Made by a program: the position numbers and the translations under genes. Below are positions 44,767 through 53,479 of a DNA stretch of 64,000 nt, in pieces. The DNA is from JACNIV01 sp965370415 (GTDB lineage Bacteria; Cloacimonadota; Cloacimonadia; Cloacimonadales; TCS61), in the NCBI GenBank assembly GCA_965370415.1, contig CBDUTJ010000011.1:17603-81602 (forward strand). The letters are read 5' to 3'. The notes under the pieces are model-generated. The model was given only the letters and a program-made list of their open reading frames with translations, was not told the DNA's origin and did no database searches. Each line of letters begins with the position of its first letter. Within the stretch, counting starts at the first letter, position 1.

Positions 44767-46800
44767 TTAACCGGGCGGGATCTTGAAATACCAGGTACGT
44801 TGGTCGAAAGATGAGAGTGCATTTCCTGCCCAACCTCTGTAGATCTGCGGATAATCAGGTGGTTGTACGAACATGAAGCGGTCATCATAATGATAATTTT
44901 TATTATAACCGGTACTGGGATGATCACCATCGAAATGATAAACTTCAAGATCCCACTCGCCCTGTAATGAGGGAGGATGATTATAATCATCACCTCCCGA
45001 GCGATGTACAAAACCTCTCCTCCTCTGAGCTATCGCTCCCCACATATTGATCGTTCCGCGTTCGTAATATATAGCATGTCTTTCTTCAGGCCAGACGGGA
45101 TTGTACCAGGGATAATCCGTACCATAAGGATATACGTAATTTGACGAGTTATTATTTGGATAGGAATAAAAATACGGTAAATCTTGATAATTATATCCGC
45201 AGGGATAGGTATCAGGTGGTGGTGCTCCATGCAATGCAAAACCATATATACTGGTTGGTATATTAATACTAATGGGAAAGATATATTTATGAAGATCTAC
45301 ATAATCGTATAATGTATCGATATGAGGTGGATATGGACTCTGTGCCTGGAAACTGGGCGTCGAGCCATGACAGTGATGATATTGAAAAGTAAAGATACCG
45401 TCATAGTGGCAAGCCATATCCCCGTATAAATTCACATCTCCTTCACCAATAGCGGCAAAAGCACCATAGAGATTTATATCATTGCAGTTAGTATAAATTA
45501 TCTCATTAGTTTCAGGGTCGCGGTGTTTATAGCGAATTAATATCTTCTGCTCCGAGACCAGACCGAAATAGTCCGATAAATTGGGATTTTCCGGATCATC
45601 CGGCGGTTCACCGGGAGTAGTATTCACATAAGTAATATCGCCAACTATATAAATCGTATCGGAACAGCCCCAGGTTTGCTTACCGCCCACATCACCCTCT
45701 ATCCACAGCTCACTCTCCACAAAGATCGAACCGTTACTAAGGGCACCACCCGGACCCTGTATCCAGAGAGTATCATATATAGTTATATAGTTCGTCCAGA
45801 TATGATCGGAATCTTCATACCAGTTCCCTCCGCTGGCAATGACTGCATTTACTTCGTTAACATCTGACGGAAACCAACTGTAAACAGGGAATTCTTTAAC
45901 TTCTATTAATTGAATATCGCCGTACATACTGGAGTATGATGTACCGTTTATCGTAACATAGACAATTTCCATCTCGGGGTTAAATGGTCTTTGACCGTTC
46001 TGACGGATAAGTTCGGCAGTAGGTTCAAAGAGTATATGGGAGGAGGGATCACCTTCACCCTGAAACCAGCCTCCCCTGAAAATTTGCTCCATCGGTGCCC
46101 CTGTTTGGTCAAGTCTCACCCCGCTGGGATGGTAACGAAATACACCTGCTGTGGTAACCATGTCCCAGAAAGTGGGCCAACCATTGTTGTTGCCTCCACC
46201 AGCACATTGTATCCAGATATCGGTATTACTATGCACTTTTCCGTGAAGAACGTCCGGTCCCCAGAATTTTACCCGTGCTGCCAAAGCACCGCCATCCGCA
46301 TTTTCGGAAGATTCATTATCCGAAAAATACTGATATTGCGCCAGACTTTCACTCTGGATCAGTCGTTCGGTGTATCTTTTTACCGGAGATTTTCTTGCTC
46401 GAGTAAAATGTTTTGCTCGTTTGGAAGTAATGAGAGTTTTTACAACAATTGCCTGCGAAGTGGGAAAGCCCATGAAATTTGTGAGGCTTGTATGTTCTTT
46501 CTCCGTTTGTAAAGTATAAGTTGTAGTTCGTCCCGGAAAGGAGATTTCAACATTCCTGCCGGGTAAAGGTCTGTTCTCATTGAAATCGATTGCCATCTGA
46601 CTTCTTTTCATCTCACTACGCATCAGGATTTCCTGCTGTATCATATCGATCTGATAATGTACTTGATAATGATCATATTCTGCAATTGCCAGTAAAGATA
46701 GAGTGGAGATTACGGATATAAGTACAACAATAATAGCAACGGATATTAAAAAAGCTCCGCCCTTTTCGCTTTTTAAAACAGCTTTTATTACAGCTCTCAT
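44767..46800 (-). CDS. Very large minor prepilin (PilX/GspK-like) with a ~600-residue aromatic C-terminal domain
   Basis: 677 residues. Near the N-terminus a prepilin-like signal reads KGGAFLISVAIIVVLISVIS, with no Glu at position +5, as in GspK-type tip pseudopilins. The long remainder is rich in Gly, Asn, Tyr, Pro and Trp (for example YPNNNSSNYVYPYGTDYPWY) and has strand-like repeats with DTLWIQGPGG and DTIYIVGDITY units. Minor pilins are normally 150-330 residues, so this one is far larger than usual and could present an adhesive domain at the pilus tip (inference). GGAG is 7 nt before the ATG. It lies between pilM and two further minor prepilins. Confidence 0.78.
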   Translation of the reverse strand: MRAVIKAVLKSEKGGAFLISVAIIVVLISVISTLSLLAIAEYDHYQVHYQIDMIQQEILMRSEMKRSQMAIDFNENRPLPGRNVEISFPGRTTTYTLQTEKEHTSLTNFMGFPTSQAIVVKTLITSKRAKHFTRARKSPVKRYTERLIQSESLAQYQYFSDNESSENADGGALAARVKFWGPDVLHGKVHSNTDIWIQCAGGGNNNGWPTFWDMVTTAGVFRYHPSGVRLDQTGAPMEQIFRGGWFQGEGDPSSHILFEPTAELIRQNGQRPFNPEMEIVYVTINGTSYSSMYGDIQLIEVKEFPVYSWFPSDVNEVNAVIASGGNWYEDSDHIWTNYITIYDTLWIQGPGGALSNGSIFVESELWIEGDVGGKQTWGCSDTIYIVGDITYVNTTPGEPPDDPENPNLSDYFGLVSEQKILIRYKHRDPETNEIIYTNCNDINLYGAFAAIGEGDVNLYGDMACHYDGIFTFQYHHCHGSTPSFQAQSPYPPHIDTLYDYVDLHKYIFPISINIPTSIYGFALHGAPPPDTYPCGYNYQDLPYFYSYPNNNSSNYVYPYGTDYPWYNPVWPEERHAIYYERGTINMWGAIAQRRRGFVHRSGGDDYNHPPSLQGEWDLEVYHFDGDHPSTGYNKNYHYDDRFMFVQPPDYPQIYRGWAGNALSSFDQRTWYFKIPPG

Positions 46801-46825
46801 TTTTTTTCTCCTTTAGCCAGATCAG

Positions 46826-47485
46826 CTATTTTGAACCTCCAACAAATACAGAAGTTCTATATGTAATAGTTCTTGTATTCTGCAGGATATCGTCTTCCGA
46901 AGATTGTCGCGGAGATTTTTTTCGGAAACGCACTTGTGCTACCAGTTTTATCCCGAGAACAGCAATGTCTTCAATAGTTCCCTTTTCCACAGAGAAAATA
47001 TCTTGATTTGTGATTCGAAATTGAGGGATATTGCCAATTTTGCTGGTACCCGTTGGAAAGATACGTTCATTCTGATATAGTTTGTATTTATACTGCAGAG
47101 TCAACATCATCTGTCCGGTGTCAGACAAAAAATATCTGGCATAATAGTTTGTACCTTGTTCAATAATTACAGGTTTGATCATAACAGAAGAACCAGATAG
47201 TCTCTCCACATTATCCGCAGTTAACAATCCGATCAATCCCTCATCCGTAACTCCTTGTTTTAGATATCCTTGTCGCATGGATTCAATCACATAAAATAGT
47301 TCATCCTGAAGTTGTGTAAATAATTTTGTCTCTTCGTAAGCATTTACGAAATTGAGCATAGCTAGAGTCAGGATAATAATAACCAGTGTTACCAGAGGTA
47401 GTGATGCGACCAGATCGATAAGAGTTATACCGGATCTATCTTCGATCTTTCTATAAATGGTCTTTCTAATGTCAGCTAAATTCAT
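46826..47485 (-). CDS. Minor prepilin, PilW-like
   Basis: 219 residues. A type III (prepilin) signal is recognisable as RSG-ITLIDLVASLPLVTLVIII, with Asp instead of Glu at +5. The hydrophobic helix is followed by a polar globular region with strands (SSVMIKPVIIEQGTNYYARYFLSD). The position between a PilV-like and a PilX-like gene supports a PilW role in priming the pilus. The ribosome site is weak. Confidence 0.75.
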   Translation of the reverse strand: MNLADIRKTIYRKIEDRSGITLIDLVASLPLVTLVIIILTLAMLNFVNAYEETKLFTQLQDELFYVIESMRQGYLKQGVTDEGLIGLLTADNVERLSGSSVMIKPVIIEQGTNYYARYFLSDTGQMMLTLQYKYKLYQNERIFPTGTSKIGNIPQFRITNQDIFSVEKGTIEDIAVLGIKLVAQVRFRKKSPRQSSEDDILQNTRTITYRTSVFVGGSK

Positions 47486-47497
47486 TTGCTTTGCTCT

Positions 47498-47980
47498 TTA
47501 ATTTGTCCTTCTGAAATAATCTTCACGAAGCATCAAAGTCCTGGTTATGTTTTGATTTGAACTGAGAAAAGATAAACCACCCTCTTTCCAGGTTATTTCA
47601 ATTTTAATTATGTCATAAACAGCATGGGGTTCTACAGCATTATCCGTCTGAAAGATGGGTGATATCAGGCGTATCTTAGCCATTAATGGTTCTTTCCCAT
47701 CTCTTTTGTCGAGAACAAAACTACTGGGAATGGTCGATACTCCTTCGATCCCTATAAATATGACTTTCCCTTTATTATACCTGTTATAGTATTTGACCAA
47801 TTCAATCTTACTGCTGGCATATAATAATGCAGCCCGGTAGTGATAATTTTCTATGGATTTGGATCGGGCATACATGGTGGTGATAAAAAGCCCGCTGATA
47901 GCAATAGTTACAATTACCAGCACTGCCAGAACCTGGATCAATCCGAATCCATCTTCGGATAGATAGTTCTTCACTATCAA
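47498..47980 (-). CDS. Minor prepilin, PilV-like
   Basis: 160 residues. The N-terminus reads EDGFGLIQVLAVLVIVTIAI, a prepilin signal in which +5 is Gln, not Glu. A globular region follows (LLYASSKIELVKYYNRYNKG). It overlaps the pilT stop. The first codon is TTG; a GTG two codons later (47974) with AGGA about 8 nt upstream is an equally good start. Confidence 0.75.
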   Translation of the reverse strand: MIVKNYLSEDGFGLIQVLAVLVIVTIAISGLFITTMYARSKSIENYHYRAALLYASSKIELVKYYNRYNKGKVIFIGIEGVSTIPSSFVLDKRDGKEPLMAKIRLISPIFQTDNAVEPHAVYDIIKIEITWKEGGLSFLSSNQNITRTLMLREDYFRRTN

Positions 47981-49032
47981 AATCCTACTCCGGAAGCAAA
48001 CATTTTCTTGTTATTTGCTACTTCCTCTGCTACTAACCTGTCCAGATAACCATTCATAACGTGGCTATAAAGGGATTGGTCTAGAGACTGCATACCCTCT
48101 TTTGTCCCGGACTGAATAACAGACGGGATCTGATATGTTTTTTCTTCCCGTATCAGGTTCCTGACAGCCGTATTGGCTATCATGATCTCCAGAGCAGGTA
48201 TCCGGTCGGAATCATCTTTCATCGGCAAAAGGGTCTGGGCTATTACGGCCTGCAAAGACTCGGAAAGCATGGAACGAACCTGAGCCTGTTGTTCTTTGGG
48301 AAACATATCGATCATTCGGTCGATCGATTTTGTAGCACTGCTGGTATGCAGAGTAGCAAGCACCAGGTGACCGGTCTCAGCAGAAGTTAGCGCCAGAGAA
48401 ACGGTTTCCAGGTCACGCATCTCACCTACCAGGATCACATCGGGGTCTTCACGTAGTGCAGAACGCAGAGCTGCTGTAAAAGACCAGGTATCGTGTCCCA
48501 CTTCTCTCTGGTTGATCAGTGAATTCTTGCTGTAGTGAATGAATTCTATCGGGTCTTCTATAGTAATTATATGGCAATGCTTATGATCATTGATATAATC
48601 AACCATCGTGGCAAGAGTTGTCGATTTACCGCTACCTGTGGGTCCTGTCACCAGAACCAATCCCCTCTGCTTCATTGCCAGCCTGCTCAAAATTTCAGGC
48701 AGATGAAGCTCCTCGAATTCTTTAATAACATTGGGAATAACCCTGAAGGCAACACCCATACCATTTACCTGATGAAAAGCATTTACCCTGAATCTGGTAT
48801 TATCATCGAGTTTGGTAGAAAAATCGAGTTCCAGTTTTTTCTTATATATCGTTCTTTGAGATTCATTCATTGTACTGAATATCAATTCTTCCACCTCTTT
48901 TTCGCTCGATTTGGGAAGATTCAATTTTTTCATCTTTCCCAGAACGCGAACCATGGGAATCGAACCAGCACTGATATGAAGGTCAGATGCGCCTGCATCT
49001 GCGGTAAATTGTAATAGTTCCCTAATAGTCAA
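47977..49032 (-). CDS. pilT: Pilus retraction ATPase
   Basis: 351 residues, the usual PilT length. Blocks: the N-terminal GASDLHISAGSIPMVRV, Walker A VTGPTGSGKSTT, Asp box TIEDPIEF, Walker B ILVGEMRD, His box ETGHLVLATLHTSSA. The C-terminal AIRNLIREEK-type signature appears as AVRNLIREEKTYQIPSVIQS, distinguishing PilT from PilB. The start codon is TTG with CCGGAGG 7 nt upstream. It lies directly after the major pilin gene, an arrangement different from the common pilTU placement. Confidence 0.96.
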   Translation of the reverse strand: MTIRELLQFTADAGASDLHISAGSIPMVRVLGKMKKLNLPKSSEKEVEELIFSTMNESQRTIYKKKLELDFSTKLDDNTRFRVNAFHQVNGMGVAFRVIPNVIKEFEELHLPEILSRLAMKQRGLVLVTGPTGSGKSTTLATMVDYINDHKHCHIITIEDPIEFIHYSKNSLINQREVGHDTWSFTAALRSALREDPDVILVGEMRDLETVSLALTSAETGHLVLATLHTSSATKSIDRMIDMFPKEQQAQVRSMLSESLQAVIAQTLLPMKDDSDRIPALEIMIANTAVRNLIREEKTYQIPSVIQSGTKEGMQSLDQSLYSHVMNGYLDRLVAEEVANNKKMFASGVGF

Positions 49033-49046
49033 AGGATGCCTCCGGA

Positions 49047-49475
49047 TTAATCTATTATATCGTCTTCATCTTCTTCTTCATCGATTCCATAGCCGTGGAA
49101 TTTAGCTTCATCGACATCATACCATACCTGCTTTCCTTCACCCTGAGGAAATTCGGAAGTAGAAGTGGCAATATATTTTTTGGGGGGATTACCTACAACT
49201 TCGAAATCCCAGTTCAATTCAGTTGCTCTACCAAGTTTTGCATCTTTCTTGGCATCTTCTACAGAATAATTCTCTGTACCTCCATAGGTCTGCAAATGAA
49301 CTCTGTAGGCACTACGAAGTGCTGCAATTGCAGTCTGGGCTTCTGTTGCCCGGGCTGTTTTAACATAGCTCATATAAATGGGTACCGCTATAGCCGCTAA
49401 AATTGCAATGATAACAACTACCACCAGCAATTCAATTAAACTGAATCCTTTTTCATTTTTTAAATTTTGAAACAT
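49047..49475 (-). CDS. pilA: Major type IV pilin
   Basis: 142 residues. Prepilin leader MFQNLKNEKG then FSLIELLVVVVIIAILAAIA, with the canonical Glu5, then an alpha-helix (VKTARATEAQTAIAALRSAY) and a short globular domain (QTYGGTENYSVEDAKK...), with a very acidic C-terminus (EEEDEDDIID). The strong ribosome site (AGGAGGAAG) fits high expression. No C-terminal disulfide loop is visible. A 229-bp leader (49476-49704) upstream probably holds its promoter, but no confident sigma70 or sigma54 match was found. Confidence 0.95.
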   Translation of the reverse strand: MFQNLKNEKGFSLIELLVVVVIIAILAAIAVPIYMSYVKTARATEAQTAIAALRSAYRVHLQTYGGTENYSVEDAKKDAKLGRATELNWDFEVVGNPPKKYIATSTSEFPQGEGKQVWYDVDEAKFHGYGIDEEEDEDDIID

Positions 49476-49704
49476 TCTTCCTCCTATAAATTATCATGCG
49501 TTAATTCCCGCAATTTTCGTTCCGACTAATTTATCTTCTTATTTTTTTGCAAGAAATATTTATTTTATATTTCATATTTGCTTATTTAAAACTTTGATAA
49601 AACTCATAATCCATTGAAAAAACCTTCATTGCTTAACATATAGCAAAATGGAAATCCAAATACAATATTTTAAAGAACATTTTGTTTACACCTGCATATA
49701 TTGT

Positions 49705-50142
49705 TTACATCAGTATTGTTCGCATGATGTTATAATATTGGATAGGAAGCAGAATTCCCGAAATGATGAATAACAAGGAGAGGATAATTATTATCACACC
49801 TTTTCTAACAGCATTTTTTCCTTCGATAAGACGTGTATCTTTTATTACCTTAACACGTGGTGGTGGGAATTGTGATGTTTTCATTGTCAATATCCCCAAC
49901 CGCAAAAAATAAATTCCAGCTCCTGCGAAAATGATCATTAACATGAAGATAATTATTTTCATTGAATATATTATCCTTTGCAGAGCTAATTCGGGATATT
50001 CTTCCGCCAGTAATTTTATTCCCGCCAGATAATTCTGAAAGTAAAAGATAAAAACAATACCTGCTACAATCAGAAAAAGTGTAATTAGAAGAATTTTTTT
50101 TCTGAAATTCTTATCTGTTTTAATTATTTTTTCATTTCCCAT
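49705..50142 (-). CDS. Small membrane protein, unknown function
   Basis: About 145 residues with three predicted membrane helices: LLITLFLIVAGIVFIFYF, a second around IIIFMLMIIFAGAGIYFL and a third around GVIIIILSLLFIISGILL. The loops are basic. No known family is recognised. The ATG at 50142 (MGNEKIIK) is preferred because a purine-rich AAGGAAAAGAG precedes it. It is encoded just upstream of pilA on the same strand, but 229 bp apart, so a pilus role is only a possibility. Confidence 0.6.
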   Translation of the reverse strand: MGNEKIIKTDKNFRKKILLITLFLIVAGIVFIFYFQNYLAGIKLLAEEYPELALQRIIYSMKIIIFMLMIIFAGAGIYFLRLGILTMKTSQFPPPRVKVIKDTRLIEGKNAVRKGVIIIILSLLFIISGILLPIQYYNIMRTILM

Positions 50143-50201
50143 TTCTCTTTTCCTTGAAAGCAAATCGCCCTATATGCTAGAATAATTCGCATTTTTTATT
50201 T

Positions 50202-53200
50202 TTATTTCATCAAAACCATTTTCCTGGTCTCACCCAGGTTTATTGTTTTCATCCGATAATAATAAATTCCTGATGATACAGCTTTGCCGTTATTATCGGT
50301 GCCATTCCATATAGCAGTATGGTATCCCCTTACTTTATTTTCATTTACCAGCGTTCGTACCTTCTGACCTTTGAGGTTGAACACCTCGATAATCACATCT
50401 GTTTCTTCTTTCAGACTGTATTTTATAGTTGTTTCAGGATTAAACGGATTGGGATAGTTGCCACCCAAACCTGTTATATTTACAGGGTAGATTTCAGGTT
50501 GTGTGCCAGCAGAAGTTTTTTCAATTGATTGTGAAAACGCTGGTAAAGATTCTATGCCGTTCGTATGAACAGATGTTATGGCAAATTGGTAAACATTATT
50601 TGGCAAAATAATCCAACTTGCATCATTATAAAAAGTATCTACAATTCCGGTAGCTATCAAATCCCAGTCATTTGGATAGTTATGCAGAACTTCCAGGAAA
50701 CGGTATATGTTGTAGAATTCAAACTCTCTGGAAGTCCGGGACATGTTGCTGAAATTTTCTCTTGTGATCAATGGTTCGGGTTTATTCTTTTGAACATAAT
50801 TATCTGAGTTCAGTGTATTTCCCATATCGATGCCGTAAGCACGTATCATCATGTTTTTCTGGAACATTGGTCCCCATGAACCGATATCGATCCAGGTTTC
50901 TCCTGAAGTCCAATCGGTTGTACATAATTGTGTCCCGGATTGAAACACCCAGGGTTCTTCCACACCATCATCCAAACCCATAGAAGTATATTCACCCGGA
51001 GTGCCTACTCCCACCAGAAATCCTTGCGAAGCATTTATCTGTTCGGGAAGTTCATATATATTCCATTCATCATCAACATTTGCAATAAGAAGAGATTCAT
51101 ACAACAACTGGTCTGGATCGGGGTTTCCAGTTTCATCGAGACCGATTAGATACAGTTTAACGTTGCTATGGGTTCCATAGGTAGAAGTTAAAAGCCAGTG
51201 TATTTCCTGTAAAATGGCAATATTGGGATGAAGAGCACCGAACACAGCATTTGCCGGTGTCGTGGTAAAACCAACTTCATTATCTACAATACCATCATCA
51301 TAACGGAATTCTCCGCCACCCTGACCGGGTGATGTCCAGATTATATAAACCTCGGTACCTGGTTCGTTCTGAACCGCAATTACATTTCCCGGTGGGAAGG
51401 CAATTTCATTGATAATAATTGTTCCCAGATCGAGGTTTACACTTCCTACCTGCACTTCGTCGTTGTAATCATCATATCCTTCGAATACTATCGTAAAATC
51501 ATAAGTTATGTTCGTGTAAACATCGGGGAAAAGAAAGAACCCGTTTTCATCTGTATATGTTTCATAATTGGCAAAACCAGTTAAAGTAACATAAGCACCT
51601 TCCAAACCAATAGTGGGATAATCGCTGCCTACCACAAGTCCGGAAACAGAAACATTACCCAGAGGTATCAGATTAAAATCAACTTGAGTGGTCTGATTTT
51701 CAAAAATCTCCATCTGCACGGTTTGTGGTGAATAGCCAAAAAGTGAAGCAGTGAGGTTATAAACTCCGGTAAGAATATTCCCGAAATGATAATATCCCTG
51801 TTCATTTGTAAAGGTTAGCATCTGATTCTCTTCTATCAGCACTTCAGCTCCTTCTAAAGGAGTTCCCAGGTCATCGTACACATAACCTTCTGCTTCACCC
51901 ATTGCACCCTGGTAAAAAGTGAATGTAATATTTGCAAGCAACTCGAAAGAAAAACTTACGTCAGGTGGATTGTAGGGATCAAGAACAATACTATTATCAC
52001 GTTCATAGCGTGTTCTATCTATATATTCAAGAGTTTCATCATGATAGAAACGATCCATATCTCCATAGTTCTGGGTATCCATCGGACGATGCACCATCAC
52101 CACCAGATTGCTGCCTTCGTACATGTAGGGTGTATTAAGCTCTATTATTACATCATTCTGCCCTGACAAATAGTTGACGTTACCATTGAATACCTGTGTT
52201 AGTTGTGTGGCCGGTATCCAGCCATTAGTAAGATTCGTCTGGGTTGTTTCTCCCATCCAGATAGCTGTGGGTTTATTAGTTAGAGTGTTCACAAAATTAT
52301 TGTAATAGGTTAAAGCTGTAATTAATCCTGTTACCCCACCCATTTCCTCGGTGAAAAAAAGACTTTCAGTAAGACTATTCAAATACTCGAAACAGATAGG
52401 GATTCTTTGATTTAAAATAGTACCATTCCCCACAGAAACCTGTAAAATTCCTTGTGGAAATACTTCTACTTCCAGATACGGGGTGATATCGTTTATTGGA
52501 TTTTCATCACCGGTTAATTCCACTTCACCGTAGATTATGGTTGTTCCTGGAGGTTCATCGGAAGGAATATTCCAGACAAGAGTATGTACAACCGTTTCTT
52601 CATAGGCAATTGGCTGTGTAATATCAATGAAACTTAATTCTTCTCCATTTTGTTTTTTCAGTCTAACTGTATAACTATTCTGAGTATTATAGCCAACATT
52701 CTTTACAGTGATTTCATAATTTTCCGTATTGCCTGCGTTAACGATAGTAGCACCATCAATTTCGATTGCAGCGAGATCGATATCATAAGTTATTAATGTT
52801 CCGGAAAGAACAACATTATCAATATACCAGTAATTAATATTCCAGGAATAACCATCAAAAACCCATGCTACTCGAAATGTTGGAGAACCAACATCAGGAT
52901 TCATTATTGTGATCTGCTCTTGGACAGCATTAAATGATGAAGATGGGAAAGTGGTTACAATGTTCCAATTATTTCCATCGCTTGTTGTTTCAAGTCGAAT
53001 CGTATAATCACCACTAAAATCATTGTTTGTGTGAATAAATTCCAGGTCTAAAGAAGTTGCTCCCACTGTATTCACAGGTAAGCTTATCAATCTTTGAACA
53101 GCAGTTGTAGAAGGAGACCAGTAAAATTCGGCTTCAGGTGCAGTTCCTCCAGCATAATTACCAGTACCCTGCTGCCAGTTTATTAGCCCGGAACTGGATG

Positions 53201-53312
53201 TTGTACTCCATTCGGTAGGAGGAAAAGTTCCACTGAAATCTTCATCTATAATAATTTCCCCAAAAAGAAAAGATGCTGTTAAAAGAAAAAACAAAATTAA
53301 CAATTGTTTCAT
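50202..53312 (-). CDS. Large secreted multi-domain protein with sorting tail
   Basis: 1036 residues. After a signal peptide (1-18) comes a MAM/lectin-like beta-sandwich (about 20-170: DEDFSGTFPPTEWSTTSSSG to WYIDNVVLSG), CARDB/Ig-like domains, two carboxypeptidase-regulatory-like domains (about 470-560 and 560-640), a segment of unknown type, fibronectin-like domains, and a sorting tail (NYPNPFNPETTIKYSL to KMVLMK). There is no catalytic signature. It is probably an extracellular or surface-attached binding protein. GAGG lies 7 nt before the ATG. Divergent from the next gene. Confidence 0.8.
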   Translation of the reverse strand: MKQLLILFFLLTASFLFGEIIIDEDFSGTFPPTEWSTTSSSGLINWQQGTGNYAGGTAPEAEFYWSPSTTAVQRLISLPVNTVGATSLDLEFIHTNNDFSGDYTIRLETTSDGNNWNIVTTFPSSSFNAVQEQITIMNPDVGSPTFRVAWVFDGYSWNINYWYIDNVVLSGTLITYDIDLAAIEIDGATIVNAGNTENYEITVKNVGYNTQNSYTVRLKKQNGEELSFIDITQPIAYEETVVHTLVWNIPSDEPPGTTIIYGEVELTGDENPINDITPYLEVEVFPQGILQVSVGNGTILNQRIPICFEYLNSLTESLFFTEEMGGVTGLITALTYYNNFVNTLTNKPTAIWMGETTQTNLTNGWIPATQLTQVFNGNVNYLSGQNDVIIELNTPYMYEGSNLVVMVHRPMDTQNYGDMDRFYHDETLEYIDRTRYERDNSIVLDPYNPPDVSFSFELLANITFTFYQGAMGEAEGYVYDDLGTPLEGAEVLIEENQMLTFTNEQGYYHFGNILTGVYNLTASLFGYSPQTVQMEIFENQTTQVDFNLIPLGNVSVSGLVVGSDYPTIGLEGAYVTLTGFANYETYTDENGFFLFPDVYTNITYDFTIVFEGYDDYNDEVQVGSVNLDLGTIIINEIAFPPGNVIAVQNEPGTEVYIIWTSPGQGGGEFRYDDGIVDNEVGFTTTPANAVFGALHPNIAILQEIHWLLTSTYGTHSNVKLYLIGLDETGNPDPDQLLYESLLIANVDDEWNIYELPEQINASQGFLVGVGTPGEYTSMGLDDGVEEPWVFQSGTQLCTTDWTSGETWIDIGSWGPMFQKNMMIRAYGIDMGNTLNSDNYVQKNKPEPLITRENFSNMSRTSREFEFYNIYRFLEVLHNYPNDWDLIATGIVDTFYNDASWIILPNNVYQFAITSVHTNGIESLPAFSQSIEKTSAGTQPEIYPVNITGLGGNYPNPFNPETTIKYSLKEETDVIIEVFNLKGQKVRTLVNENKVRGYHTAIWNGTDNNGKAVSSGIYYYRMKTINLGETRKMVLMK

Positions 53313-53421
53313 ATTAATTCCTCAAATTTTTACCAAATTCTTTGCAATATATATTCCAAAAAAAAATATATGCTACTTCAATAATTTATATTTTCTGTCA
53401 AGTATATCATGAAATATTAAT

Positions 53422-53448
53422 TGACAAAATAAGATATGAAGTAAATAA
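53422..53448 (+). promoter_or_regulatory. Candidate sigma70-type promoter for the plus-strand secreted protein
   Basis: TTGACA (53422-53427), then 15 nt, then TAAATA (53443-53448); the spacing is somewhat short and the -10 is imperfect. It lies in the 152-bp divergent gap and is the best match there. Confidence 0.35.
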
Positions 53449-53479
53449 ATTTAATTGATTTGAAATGGGGTTATTTTTT

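Noticed and set aside
44748..45011. Long antisense and alternate-frame reading frames inside secreted and pilus genes
   Set aside because: They lie entirely within strongly supported genes, lack ribosome sites and show no domain-like sequence.
53313..53464. Minus-strand promoter TTGACA (complement of TGTCAA near 53396-53401)
   Set aside because: No acceptable -10 hexamer at 16-18 nt was found.
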